From Nakamurella silvestris (lineage in GTDB: Bacteria; Actinomycetota; Actinomycetes; Mycobacteriales; Nakamurellaceae), in NCBI GenBank assembly GCA_003576535.1, contig QXCQ01000234.1, positions 190 through 64,189 of the forward strand: DNA of 64,000 bases. The letters are read 5' to 3'. Within the stretch, counting starts at the first letter, position 1, and each line of letters starts with the position of its first letter. Shown in pieces: positions 8,702 through 17,340 of the stretch. Both the position numbers and the translations under genes were made by a program. A model generated the notes under the pieces. It was not told the origin of the DNA. It was given only the letters and a program-made list of their open reading frames with translations, and made no database searches.

Positions 8702-9826
8702 ATGTCAGTCATCGTCACCCTCCTGGGCAGCCCGCAGTCGCCCTCCCGCACCGAAGCCGTGCTCTCCCATGTCGTCCGCCGGCTGTCTGCGGCCGGTCAT
8801 GAGATCCGGCCGTTGGTGCTCCGGGACCTGCCCGCCGGGCCGTTGCTCGCCGCGGACGTCAGCGACCCCGAGATCGCCGCCGCAGTGGACCTTGTCAGCG
8901 CCGCCGACGCGGTGGTGATCGCGAGTCCCGTGTACAAGGCTGCGTATTCGGGGCTGCTCAAGGTGTTCCTGGATCTGCTGCCCCAGTTCGCCCTGCGTGG
9001 CAAGGACGTCCTGCCGTTGGTGACGGGTGGTTCCCCCGCCCATGTGCTCGCAGTGGATTACGCCCTGCGCCCGGTGCTCGCCTCCATGGGCCCGGCGCAC
9101 ATCGGGCCCGGCTGGTTCGTCTCCTCCTCCCACGTGTCCCTCTACCCCGACGGCGGTACCCACATCGATGCGGTGGCCGCGGGTCCACTGCACGAGGTCG
9201 TCGACGCCTTCCTGCACGTCCTCGGCAACGAGCCCCGTCGGATCCCGGCACCGATCGTCACCACACCCGGCGAGCTGACGGTCAAACGGGTCCGGGTCGA
9301 GGATCCGGAGACCGCGCCCCTGCTGGCCGATCTGGCCATCGAGTACGGGACCAGGTACCACGCGGTGGATTCCGGTGCCGAACTCGCCCGGTTCCCCGCG
9401 TCGGACTTCGAGGACCCGAACGGTGCCTTCCTCCTCCTGCTCGACGGTGAGGAGACCGTGGCCGGTGGGGCGATCCGCCGGTACGACGACCACACCGCCG
9501 AGGTCAAGCGGGTCTGGACCTCCCCGCGCCACCGCCGTCGTGGCCTGGCCAGGAGGGTGATGGAGGTGCTGGAGGACAAGGCCCGCGAATTGGGTTACAG
9601 CCGCATCTATCTCACCACCGGCCCGCGGCAGCCCGAGGCCTCGGGTCTGTACCTCAACAGCGGGTACACGCCGTTGTACGACACGACGGTGGACCCGGAG
9701 ACGATCGGGCACCTGCCGTTCGTGAAGGACCTGGGTGCCGTGGGCTCGGTGCCCACCGATCTGTCCACCCTCACCGCCGGCCAGGTTCACCCCGAGCGAG
9801 CGCCGAGGGTCAAGGTCGCGGTATGA
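8702..9826 (+). CDS. NADPH-dependent FMN reductase fused to a GNAT acetyltransferase
   Basis: The 374-residue protein has two domains. Residues 1-180 form a flavodoxin-like FMN reductase of the SsuE type: GSPQSPSRTEAVLSHVV at the phosphate loop, then ASPVYKAAYSGLLKVFLDLL and PLVTGGSPAHVLAVDYALRP. Residues 190-345 form a GNAT domain with the acetyl-CoA loop RVWTSPRHRRRGLARRV and a C-terminal GLYLNSGYTPL. The reductase half should supply FMNH2 to the luciferase-like monooxygenase encoded third in the operon. What the GNAT half modifies is unknown. A strong AGGAG precedes the ATG. The stop overlaps the next start (ATGA), indicating translational coupling. The gene follows the SAM-IV leader, so it is probably induced by sulfur limitation. 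Confidence 0.9.
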   Translation: MSVIVTLLGSPQSPSRTEAVLSHVVRRLSAAGHEIRPLVLRDLPAGPLLAADVSDPEIAAAVDLVSAADAVVIASPVYKAAYSGLLKVFLDLLPQFALRGKDVLPLVTGGSPAHVLAVDYALRPVLASMGPAHIGPGWFVSSSHVSLYPDGGTHIDAVAAGPLHEVVDAFLHVLGNEPRRIPAPIVTTPGELTVKRVRVEDPETAPLLADLAIEYGTRYHAVDSGAELARFPASDFEDPNGAFLLLLDGEETVAGGAIRRYDDHTAEVKRVWTSPRHRRRGLARRVMEVLEDKARELGYSRIYLTTGPRQPEASGLYLNSGYTPLYDTTVDPETIGHLPFVKDLGAVGSVPTDLSTLTAGQVHPERAPRVKVAV

Positions 9827-11838
9827 CCGGCCAGGTCGGGGCCGCCTACGGCGAGGAACGTGACGGCGCATCAGGTTCGGAGGACCCGACGGCACGGACC
9901 CGGCAGATCGCCTTCGTCGGGGCCGGGCCGCGCACCACCTCCTTGCTGGAGCGGTTGGCGGCGAACGCCCCCGAACTGCTCGGTGACGGGCCGGTGGTGA
10001 TCCATGTGGTGGATCCGTTCCCGCCCGGCGGCGGCCGGATCTGGCGGCACGAGCAGTCGCCGTTGCTGTGGATGAACTCGGTGGCCGAGGACGTCACCAT
10101 GTTCACCGACAGCAGCGTGACCTGCACCGGACCGATCGTCCCCGGCCCCTCCCTCGACGAGTGGGTGCTCGGGGCCGGTCGGCCGCACCTGCACCTGGCC
10201 GGCCTGGCCGAGGCGGCGGACCGCTTCTCCGCCAAGGGTTTCCCCACCCGGCAGATCCAGTCCCACTACCTTGCCTGGGTATTCGACCGGGCGGTGTCGG
10301 CCCTTCCGGAGAACGTGACGGTGACGGTTCACGCCGACCGCGCGGTGGCCCTGGTCGACGGTGACCGGACCTCCCCGGTCACCGATGCGCCGGTGCAGGT
10401 GCTGGACCTGGCCGGTGGCACCCGGATCGAACTCGATCTGGTGGTCCTGGCCCAGGGGTACCTCGACCAGTCCCCGGAACCCCGGGAAGCCGCCCTGCTC
10501 GATCAGGCCCGCGAGGCGGGTCTGACGTACGTCCCACCCGGCTACACCGCCGACCTGGACCTGAGCGGGCTGCGCGCCGGCGAGTCGGTGATCGTCCGCG
10601 GCTTCGGGCTCGCCTTCATCGACCTGATGGTGCTGCTCGGCCAACAACGTGGTGGCAGCTTCCGCACCGAGGCCGACGGCAGCCTGACCTACCTGCCCTC
10701 CGGCCGGGAACCCGTCCTGCATGTCGGTTCTCGGCGTGGGGTGCCCTATCACGCGAAGCTGGGTTATCCCTTGCCGGGCCTCGGCCCGGTCCCGCCCCGG
10801 GTGTTCACCGCGGCGGCGATCGCCGCCGCGACGCCGGGGGATCGGCCGGTGGACTTCGACCGGGACCTGTGGCCGCTGATCGTCCGCGAGCTGACCCTGG
10901 CCCACTACCGGGAGCTGTTCGCCTCCCACCCGGACCGGGTCGAGAGCAGCTGGGCCGAGATCGAGCCCCGCCTGATCGAACTCGATCCGTCGGATGCGGA
11001 GTACCGCGCACTCATCGAGGCGGCGGTCCCCGAAGTGTCCGACCGGTTCGAGGTGGCGGCGATCGACCGTCCGCTGGCCGGCCGGGAATTCGCCGACGCC
11101 GGGGAGTTCGGACGGGCGGTGGCCGGCCATATCGCCGACGACCTCGCCCGACGGGCGGACCCGCGATACTCCATGGACGGGGCCGTGTTCCAGTCCCTGC
11201 TCACCGTGTACGGCGGCCTGATCCCGTTGCTCGGCAGCGGAAGGATCAGCACCGGGGACCGGATCCGCCGGATCGAGGGGGCCTTCCACGGCTTCTTCTC
11301 GTTCCTGGCCAGTGGCCCGCCCCCGCAACGGTTGTCCGAGCTGTTGGCCCTGCACCGGGCCGGGCTGGTGCATTTCGCCGGTCCGGATCTCGAGGTCTCC
11401 CTGGTCGACGGGAGTTTCCTCGCATCGAGCCCGGTGGTGCCCGGTCGGATCAGGACCAGGGCCTTCGTCGAGGCCCGTCTGCCGCGGCCCGATGTGCTGG
11501 CCACCGCCGACCCGCTGGTGGCCGGGTTGCTCCGAGCCGGCGAGCTCAAGGCCGAGACGCTTCCCAGCGCCGACGGCACCGGCCGCGAGGGTGGCCAGCT
11601 GCTCGCCGATCCGGCCTGCCGTGCCGTCCGACCCGACGGCACGGTGCACGTCTCCCGGTACCTGCTCGGACCGGGGGTGTCCGGCTCGGCCGGATCCTCC
11701 GGTTTCTCCAGGCCCGGTTTCAACAGTCCGTTCCTGCGCCAGAACGACGGCGTCGCGCGCGAGATCCTGTCGCTCGTGGCCCGGTCCCAGCAGCGCGAAG
11801 ACACCATTTCGATCAGGGAGAACAGTTATGCCAGTTGA
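9823..11838 (+). CDS. FAD/NAD(P)-binding protein (FAD-NAD(P)-binding, PF13454-type)
   Basis: The 671-residue protein begins its core with an FAD-binding fold, AFVGAGPRTTSLLERLA near residue 30, followed by VHVVDPFPPGGGRIW-like sequence and LLWMNSVAEDVTMF. This matches the FAD-NAD(P)-binding (NAD_binding_9) family of large putative oxidoreductases found beside flavin monooxygenases and in siderophore-type clusters. VLAQGYLDQ near residue 205 looks like a second dinucleotide-site strand. It is translationally coupled to the FMN reductase-GNAT gene (ATGA overlap), and its end overlaps the start of the monooxygenase gene by 11 bp. It probably performs an oxidation or hydroxylation step on the sulfur compound. 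The substrate is unknown. Confidence 0.8.
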   Translation: MTGQVGAAYGEERDGASGSEDPTARTRQIAFVGAGPRTTSLLERLAANAPELLGDGPVVIHVVDPFPPGGGRIWRHEQSPLLWMNSVAEDVTMFTDSSVTCTGPIVPGPSLDEWVLGAGRPHLHLAGLAEAADRFSAKGFPTRQIQSHYLAWVFDRAVSALPENVTVTVHADRAVALVDGDRTSPVTDAPVQVLDLAGGTRIELDLVVLAQGYLDQSPEPREAALLDQAREAGLTYVPPGYTADLDLSGLRAGESVIVRGFGLAFIDLMVLLGQQRGGSFRTEADGSLTYLPSGREPVLHVGSRRGVPYHAKLGYPLPGLGPVPPRVFTAAAIAAATPGDRPVDFDRDLWPLIVRELTLAHYRELFASHPDRVESSWAEIEPRLIELDPSDAEYRALIEAAVPEVSDRFEVAAIDRPLAGREFADAGEFGRAVAGHIADDLARRADPRYSMDGAVFQSLLTVYGGLIPLLGSGRISTGDRIRRIEGAFHGFFSFLASGPPPQRLSELLALHRAGLVHFAGPDLEVSLVDGSFLASSPVVPGRIRTRAFVEARLPRPDVLATADPLVAGLLRAGELKAETLPSADGTGREGGQLLADPACRAVRPDGTVHVSRYLLGPGVSGSAGSSGFSRPGFNSPFLRQNDGVAREILSLVARSQQREDTISIRENSYAS

Positions 11839-12943
11839 GTTTCTGGGTATCGGCGGCACCAACGAGGCCAGCGAGGTGACGAATCGGGCCGGGGGCAGCC
11901 TCGACCTGGAGTACACGGCGAAACTGGCCAGGGCCCATGAGGACCACGGCTGGGACCGGATCCTGTTCGCCTATCACTCGGGTTCGCCGGACCCCGCCCA
12001 GGTGGCGGCCTACGTCGCGTCGCGCACCGAGAAGATCCGGTTGCTGGTGGCCCACCGGCCCAATGTCGCGGCCCCGACCTACACCGCCAAGACCTTCGCC
12101 ACCCTCGATCACCTCTCGAACGGCCGGTTCGAGGTGCATGTCATCACCGGCGGTTCGACGGCGGACCAGGCGGCCGAGGGGGACCACCTCGACAAGGATT
12201 CCCGCTACGACCGCACCCGCGAGTTCATCCAGATCCTGAAGTCCGCGTGGACCAGCACGGAACGCTTCGACTTCCACGGTGCCCACTACCACCTCGACCA
12301 GTTCGTCTCGGACGTGTTCCCGGTGCAGCAGCCCCGTCCCCGGATCTCCTTCGGCGGCTCCTCGGCCGCCGCCTATGCGGTAGGTGGGGCCGAGGCGGAC
12401 ATCTTCGCCCTGTGGGGCGAGCCGTTGGCCGGCACCGCGGAGCAGATCGCAGCCGTCACGGCTTCGGCGGCAGCAGCCGGCCGTACCGATGTGCCCGAGA
12501 TCCAGGTGGCCTTCCGGCCGATCATCGCCCCGACCGAGGAACTCGCCTGGGCCAAGGCCGAGTCGATCCTGGGCCGGATCAAGGACAACCAGCGTCCCCG
12601 CCGCTCGGGTGAGCCGGAGAACGCCGGCTCCCAGCGGCTGCTCAAGGCGGTGGCCGCCGGGCAGCGTCACGACCGGGCACTGTGGACCGGGCCGACCGGA
12701 CTGACCGGCGGACAGGGGAACTCGACCGCCCTCGTCGGGACCCCGGAGACCGTCACCGCAGCACTGCTGGACTACTACGACCTGGGCGTGCGCATCTTCT
12801 CCGCCCGCGGCTACGACATCCTCGACGACGCCATCGATTTCGGTCGCTACGTCATCCCGCTCGTCCGCGAGGAGGTGGCCGGGCGGGATCGCGCGGTCGA
12901 GGCCGGCGAGGCGCCGGTGGCCGCCGTCGAGCAGGTCGCCTGA
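11828..12943 (+). CDS. Luciferase-like FMN-dependent monooxygenase (SsuD-type)
   Basis: This 371-residue protein belongs to the class C flavin monooxygenases that cleave C-S bonds of sulfonates or sulfones using FMNH2 from a partner reductase. Family features are DRILFAYHSGSPDP, a TYTAKTFATLDHLSNGR strand-helix, the FMN-site segment GRFEVHVITGGSTADQAAEG, DKDSRYDRTREFI, and ISFGGSSAAAYAVGGAEAD. The ATG at 11828 has GGGAG eight bases upstream and lies inside the end of the previous gene, so it is coupled to it. The reductase partner is most likely the fusion protein two genes upstream. The exact sulfur substrate cannot be read from sequence. Confidence 0.9.
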   Translation: MPVEFLGIGGTNEASEVTNRAGGSLDLEYTAKLARAHEDHGWDRILFAYHSGSPDPAQVAAYVASRTEKIRLLVAHRPNVAAPTYTAKTFATLDHLSNGRFEVHVITGGSTADQAAEGDHLDKDSRYDRTREFIQILKSAWTSTERFDFHGAHYHLDQFVSDVFPVQQPRPRISFGGSSAAAYAVGGAEADIFALWGEPLAGTAEQIAAVTASAAAAGRTDVPEIQVAFRPIIAPTEELAWAKAESILGRIKDNQRPRRSGEPENAGSQRLLKAVAAGQRHDRALWTGPTGLTGGQGNSTALVGTPETVTAALLDYYDLGVRIFSARGYDILDDAIDFGRYVIPLVREEVAGRDRAVEAGEAPVAAVEQVA

Positions 12944-13033
12944 CCAGTCCCGCAGTTTCAGAGGTCGGAATGTGTTACCGGGCAACCGGTTCAAGAGTAC
13001 TTCCCAACTCCACCAGATGAGGATCGTGAGGAC

Positions 13034-13891
13034 ATGACGAGCACCATTTCCCAGGAAACCGAGTGGCAGCAGTGGCATCAGGAACGGGAGAAGGCCCTGG
13101 CGGTACCGCAGGGCTGGCTCTCGCTGGTGGGGTACCACTGGATTCCCGCCGAGGACGGGGAGATCGCCGGTTTCCCCGGTGTTTTCCACCTCCGTGACGG
13201 TGTCGCCGAATTCGTGGTCACCCCTGGTCGGACCGTGCTGGACCGGACCACCGACGCGCCGGTCGACGGATCCAGCACCCAGGATGTCGCCGAGTCGGGT
13301 TCGGTGGTGTGGCTCGAACACGACGGGGTTGCGCTGGAGCTGATCCGGCGCGGCGATCGTCCCGCCGTCCGGGTCCGTGACCCGCGGGCCAAGGCCCTGG
13401 CCGATTTCACCGGGGTGCCCACGTTCGACTTCGACCCGGACTGGGTGATCGACGGGGAGTTCGCGGCCTTCCAGGAGCCCCAGCCGGTCACCGTCGACAC
13501 CGCGTTGCCGGGCCTGCAACAGCACTACCAGGCGATCGGTGCGGTCCGGGTGGTCCTGGAGGGCCTTCCGGTCCGGTTGCTGGCCTACCCGGCCGGTGGT
13601 GCGAAGGACGGCAGCACGGGGCTGACGGTGATCTTCCACGATGCCACCAACGGAGATGTCACGGCGCTGTGGCGAGTGGTGGGCGTACCGGCCCCGGACA
13701 GCGACGGCCAGGTAGTGGTGGACTTCAATCGGTCGTTGAACCTGCCCTTCGCCTTCAGCGACTACGGCACCTGCCCGCGCCCGCCGGCCGGGAACGTCAT
13801 CCCGCTGGAGGTGACGGCGGGGGAGCGCACCCCGGCCGGCCGACTGGCCACCCAGGGTGCGGACGACCCCACAGCGGCTGCGGCCCAGTAG
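13034..13891 (+). CDS. DUF1684 domain protein
   Basis: The 285-residue protein matches DUF1684: the N-terminal EWQQWHQEREKAL, GWLSLVGYHWI, a beta-rich middle, the VDFNRSLNLPFAFSDYGTC strand and CPRPPAGNVIPLEVTAGE near the C-terminus are the family's conserved parts. No enzymatic activity is established for it to my knowledge. It starts 90 bp after the monooxygenase gene on the same strand, with GAGG just before its ATG, and is followed by strong hairpins, so it is probably the last gene of the SAM-IV operon. Its role may be hydrolysis or binding of a sulfur compound or its product; that is inference from position only. Confidence 0.85.
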   Translation: MTSTISQETEWQQWHQEREKALAVPQGWLSLVGYHWIPAEDGEIAGFPGVFHLRDGVAEFVVTPGRTVLDRTTDAPVDGSSTQDVAESGSVVWLEHDGVALELIRRGDRPAVRVRDPRAKALADFTGVPTFDFDPDWVIDGEFAAFQEPQPVTVDTALPGLQQHYQAIGAVRVVLEGLPVRLLAYPAGGAKDGSTGLTVIFHDATNGDVTALWRVVGVPAPDSDGQVVVDFNRSLNLPFAFSDYGTCPRPPAGNVIPLEVTAGERTPAGRLATQGADDPTAAAAQ

Positions 13892-13907
13892 GTTCTCACC
13901 CATCCCT

Positions 13908-13957
13908 CGGTGGGATATGCGCACGCGTGAGCGTTCTCATCTGCGCATATCCCACCG
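13908..13957. terminator. Long hairpin after the DUF1684 gene
   Basis: A perfect 16-bp stem (CGGTGGGATATGCGCA with its complement) encloses an 18-base loop. It sits 17 bp after the DUF1684 stop, in front of a second palindrome. It is likely a terminator or a structured 3' end. Confidence 0.6.
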
Positions 13958-13983
13958 CAGGACGAAACAACCCGGCAGCACAG

Positions 13984-14019
13984 CACAGAGCCCGTCACCG
14001 ATCGGTGACGGGCTCTGTG
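13984..14019. terminator. Perfect palindrome, bidirectional terminator
   Basis: A 36-bp perfect palindrome starts CACAGAGCCCGTCACCG and lies between the convergent DUF1684 and FAD-oxidase genes. With the stem at 13908-13957 it separates two operons running toward each other. Confidence 0.75.
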
Positions 14020-14043
14020 GCATTCAGGTCGGGCTCCGCGGCA

Positions 14044-15171
14044 TCAGTGCACGCGCAGGCCCTCCCGGTCCAGCCGTAGGAAGTCCGGTGCCGGGATGTT
14101 CTCCAGCGCCAGATCGGCGAGCAGCTCGCCGATCACCGGGGTGAACTTGAACCCGTGCCCGGAGAATCCCGCCGCGAAGGTGATGTTGCCCCGACGGTCG
14201 ACGATGAAGTTGTGATCCGGGGTCACCGTGTACAGGCAGGTGATGGAGGTGGCGCTGTCGGCGTCCACCCCCGGCAGCCACTCCCGGGCGTACTCGATCA
14301 GGCGTCGTTCACCGGCAGGCAGCGGGATGAAGTCCCGGCTGTCGGGGTGCACTTCCGGACCGGTGGCATGTTCGCCGATCTTGATGCCCTCCACGGAGCC
14401 GAGACCGTAGATGCCTTCGGTGGAGAGTTCGGCACCGGGATGGTGGACGAAGGAGGGCCAGATCCCCGCGTCCTGCTTCAACGGGGTGAAGAACGCGGGC
14501 TGCTCCTGGGTGGTGCGCAGAACCGGCAGGTCGATGTGCTCGCCGAGCAGGTCGGTGGCCCAGGCCCCGGGAGCCACGACCACGTGGTCGGCGTGGATGT
14601 CGCCGTCGGAGGTCCGGACCACGACCCCTTCGGAGGTGTTCACGATGTCGAGGACGGCGACGTGGTGGCGGACCTCCCCGCCCAGCCGGACGGTCTCGGA
14701 CTGCAGGGCCGTGAGGGAGTCGTCCGCGTGCACCCGGCCGGCACCGGGGTGGGTGAGCACCACGGTGTCGAACCGCAGACCCGGCCAGCGGGCACCCGCC
14801 TCGGCCGGGGTGAGCAGCTCGTACGGGATACCCGCGTCCTGCAAGGGCTTCACCCGGGCGTTCACGATCTCCGGATCACCGTGGTCCAGGGCGGAGGTCA
14901 GGGTCAACAGGGTCTGTCCGCTCGCCGATTCCAGCTCCTTCCACAGCTCGAAGGAACGGGCGGCCAGCGCCACGTACCCGTCCTCGGAGTAGGCCTGGCG
15001 GAAGATGCGTGAGCTGCCGTGGGAGGCGCCACGGACGTGACCGGGCCCGAACTGCTCGAGCAGGGTGACCCTGATCCCTCGGCGGGACAGTGCCCAGGCC
15101 GCCGCGGAGCCCATCGCTCCGCCGCCGACGACGACGATATGGGTCACAAGTGTGGAACCGTTGGTGGACAA
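14044..15171 (-). CDS. FAD-dependent amine oxidase, monomeric sarcosine / N-methyltryptophan oxidase type
   Basis: The 375-residue protein oxidises secondary amines such as sarcosine or N-methyl amino acids, giving H2O2. The N-terminus has the ADP-binding fold VVVGGGAMGSAAAWAL followed by SHGSSRIFRQAYSEDGYV, a family signature. The covalent-flavin Cys is likely in TCLYTVTPDHNFIVD near residue 310, and ITFAAGFSGHGFKFTP follows. The TTG at 15171 is chosen because GGAG lies five bases upstream; the GTG at 15147 is the alternative. It lies 157 bp downstream of the ABC importer operon on the same strand, separated by a terminator hairpin, and may use what the importer brings in. The substrate is not certain. 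Confidence 0.87.
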   Translation of the reverse strand: MSTNGSTLVTHIVVVGGGAMGSAAAWALSRRGIRVTLLEQFGPGHVRGASHGSSRIFRQAYSEDGYVALAARSFELWKELESASGQTLLTLTSALDHGDPEIVNARVKPLQDAGIPYELLTPAEAGARWPGLRFDTVVLTHPGAGRVHADDSLTALQSETVRLGGEVRHHVAVLDIVNTSEGVVVRTSDGDIHADHVVVAPGAWATDLLGEHIDLPVLRTTQEQPAFFTPLKQDAGIWPSFVHHPGAELSTEGIYGLGSVEGIKIGEHATGPEVHPDSRDFIPLPAGERRLIEYAREWLPGVDADSATSITCLYTVTPDHNFIVDRRGNITFAAGFSGHGFKFTPVIGELLADLALENIPAPDFLRLDREGLRVH

Positions 15172-15236
15172 GAGGACTCCTGTTGGTGAGGTGCAGCTGA
15201 GTATAGGACCGTTGCGAGGAAACGGTGGGGGAATGC

Positions 15237-15276
15237 ACAACCCGCCGGTCCGGAGATTTCCGGACCGGCGGGTTGT
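15237..15276 (-). terminator. Terminator of the ABC importer operon
   Basis: ACAACCCGCCGGTCCGGA pairs perfectly with its complement around a four-base loop. It follows the binding-protein gene on the minus strand and precedes the oxidase gene. Confidence 0.8.
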
Positions 15277-15328
15277 GGGTACCAGGCTCGTTACTGCCCG
15301 GTGGTGCCTGGGAAACTGCCCGGGAGGA

Positions 15329-16453
15329 TCAGCTCTCGGTCTTCGGCAGACCGGGCGGGTTGATCTCGGACTTGGTGACGGCCTCACCGGTGTCGGCCCA
15401 ACGGGCGAGAACCTCGCCGTAGGTGCCGTTCTCGATGACGTGGTTGATCGCCTCGGAGATCGGGCCGACCAGCCCGTTGTCCTTGAGCGTCAGCACCGCG
15501 ATCAGGCCCTGCAGGGTGTCGCCGGCACCGGAGAAGTTTCCGACGACCTCGGTCTCACCGGTGACTGCCGCGTGGTACTCGGCCGTCGGGTACGGCCCGA
15601 AGTACAGGTCGATCCGGCCGGAGGAGAGGGCCAGGTAGTAGTCGGTGGAGTTCTGGTAGTACTGGATGTCGGCCGCGGGAAGTCCGGCGGCCTGGTTCTC
15701 CTTGTCCCAGGCGACGAGCAGCGCCTCCTGGTTGGTGCCGGAGCCGACCGCGATCTTGTGGCCGGCGATGTCGGCCGGCTTCTCGATCTTGAGGCCGGAT
15801 CCCTTCAGCGCCTCGAAGGCCAGGTTGTCCTGGCGGTAGGTCGCGAAGTCGTACTTCTCCTTGCGCTCCTCGGTGACGGTCACGTTGGAGATGAAGGCGT
15901 CGACCTCGCCGGAGTCGATCCGGACGAAGTTCTGGGCCCAGTCGGCCGCCTGGTACTCCACATCGAGGCCGAGGACATTTCCGATGAGGTGGGCGATGTC
16001 GACCTCGCTGCCGATGATGGTCTGGTCATCGGTGGCGTAGAAGGACAGCGGCGGGGCGGTGCCGGCCGATCCGGTGACGATCAACTTGCCGCGCTCACGG
16101 ATGGCCGCGGGTACCTTGGCCGCGATCTCCGGGACCTCGGCGGTGGTGATCCGTTTCTGGTCCGGCTCGAGATTGAACGTGACGCCGGGGGTCTCGGCGG
16201 AGCTGGGATCGGCGGAACTCGACCCGGCAGAACTCGAGGCGGCCTCGCCCGAGCTGCTCGGAGCGGCGGTGTCGCTGCTCGGAGCAGAGGATGCGGCGGT
16301 GTCGGTCGTGGTGGAAGCGCCGGCCGAGGTTGAGGATTCGACAGCCACGGGGCTGACGGCGGCGTCGTCGGAGCTGCCGCAGGCGCTGAGCGTCAGGGCT
16401 GCGGCGGCGAACGCCGAGACGATGGCGACGGTGCGTCGGGAGCGGGTGAACAT
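15329..16453 (-). CDS. ABC importer substrate-binding lipoprotein (polar amino acid / cystine type)
   Basis: The 374-residue product has a lipoprotein signal ending in LTLSACGSS, so Cys at about 27 is lipidated. A Ser/Thr/Ala-rich linker follows to about residue 95. The rest is a family 3 solute-binding domain: RGKLIVTGSAGTAPPLSFYA, GSEVDIAHLIGNVLGLDVEY, DAFISNVTVTEERKEKYDF and GSGTNQEALL. The family brings in glutamine, arginine or cystine. The gene is third in an operon with the permease and ATPase that starts behind a SAM-IV riboswitch, so a sulfur amino acid such as cystine is the best guess. AAAGGA eight bases before the ATG supports the start at 16453. Confidence 0.9.
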   Translation of the reverse strand: MFTRSRRTVAIVSAFAAAALTLSACGSSDDAAVSPVAVESSTSAGASTTTDTAASSAPSSDTAAPSSSGEAASSSAGSSSADPSSAETPGVTFNLEPDQKRITTAEVPEIAAKVPAAIRERGKLIVTGSAGTAPPLSFYATDDQTIIGSEVDIAHLIGNVLGLDVEYQAADWAQNFVRIDSGEVDAFISNVTVTEERKEKYDFATYRQDNLAFEALKGSGLKIEKPADIAGHKIAVGSGTNQEALLVAWDKENQAAGLPAADIQYYQNSTDYYLALSSGRIDLYFGPYPTAEYHAAVTGETEVVGNFSGAGDTLQGLIAVLTLKDNGLVGPISEAINHVIENGTYGEVLARWADTGEAVTKSEINPPGLPKTES

Positions 16454-16569
16454 TGGTGTTCCTTTCGAGGGTGGATCGGAGCAGGCGAAAGCCGTCCGGG
16501 GCAGGCCTATGGGCATCGGCGCAGGTGGCGTCGTAGCCGGGGGAGAGAGTTACGGGTGTGTGGGGCAGA

Positions 16570-17340
16570 TCAGAGCACGCGGGAGATGAACCGCTTCGTG
16601 CGCTCTTCCTTCGGGTTGTCGATGACCTCGGCGGGGGTGCCCTTCTCGACGATCAGGCCCTCGTCCATGAAGATCACCGTGTCGGCGACCTTGCGGGCGA
16701 AGCCGATCTCGTGGGTCACGACCACCAGGGTGATCCCGGTGCTGGCCAGATCCTGGATGACGGTGAGAACCTCGCCCACCAGTTCCGGGTCCAACGCGGA
16801 GGTGGGCTCATCGAAGAGGATGAGCTGCGGGTCCAGGGCCAGCGCCCGGGCGATCGCCACGCGTTGCTGCTGGCCCCCGGACAGCTGACGCGGGTAGGAA
16901 TCCGCCTTGTCGGACAGGCCCACCTGGGCGAGCAGCTCCCGACCTCGGACCTCGGCATCCTTGCGGCTGATCCGCAGGGCCGACACCGGTGCCTCCACCA
17001 CGTTCTGCAGGACGGTTCGGTGCCCGAAGAGGTTGAAGTTCTGGAAGACGAAGCCGATCTTGGCCCGTTGTTTGAGCACCTTCTTCTCCGGAAGCTGGTG
17101 CAGGGTGGTGCCTTCCAGGCGGTACCCGATGATCTCCCCGGCCACCTGGACGATTCCGGTGTCGGCGGGCTCCAGATGGTTGATCACCCGAAGCAGGGTG
17201 GACTTCCCGGAACCGGACGGCCCCAGGATGACCGTCACCTCGCCCTGGCGCACGGTCAGATCGACCCCGCGCAGGACCTCCAGCGAACCGAATGACTTAC
17301 GGACACCACGGATGTCCAATGCTGGGGTGGGGGCGCTCAT
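16570..17340 (-). CDS. Amino acid ABC importer ATPase
   Basis: The 256-residue ATPase powers the importer. Walker A is GPSGSGKST, the Q loop [14 protein letters not shown], the signature [15 protein letters not shown] and Walker [15 protein letters not shown], with the H loop in [14 protein letters not shown]. This is the HisP/GlnQ/TcyC group that serves polar amino acids and cystine. The start overlaps the permease stop (ATGA), so it is translationally coupled. Substrate preference follows the binding protein and riboswitch context. Confidence 0.95.
   Translation of the reverse strand: MSAPTPALDIRGVRKSFGSLEVLRGVDLTVRQGEVTVILGPSGSGKSTLLRVINHLEPADTGIVQVAGEIIGYRLEGTTLHQLPEKKVLKQRAKIGFVFQNFNLFGHRTVLQNVVEAPVSALRISRKDAEVRGRELLAQVGLSDKADSYPRQLSGGQQQRVAIARALALDPQLILFDEPTSALDPELVGEVLTVIQDLASTGITLVVVTHEIGFARKVADTVIFMDEGLIVEKGTPAEVIDNPKEERTKRFISRVL

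Noticed and set aside
11312-11827. Longer start for the monooxygenase at 11828
   Set aside because: The upstream frame overlaps the FAD/NAD(P)-binding gene and reads as shadow sequence. The ATG at 11828 has a ribosome binding site and the family N-terminus.
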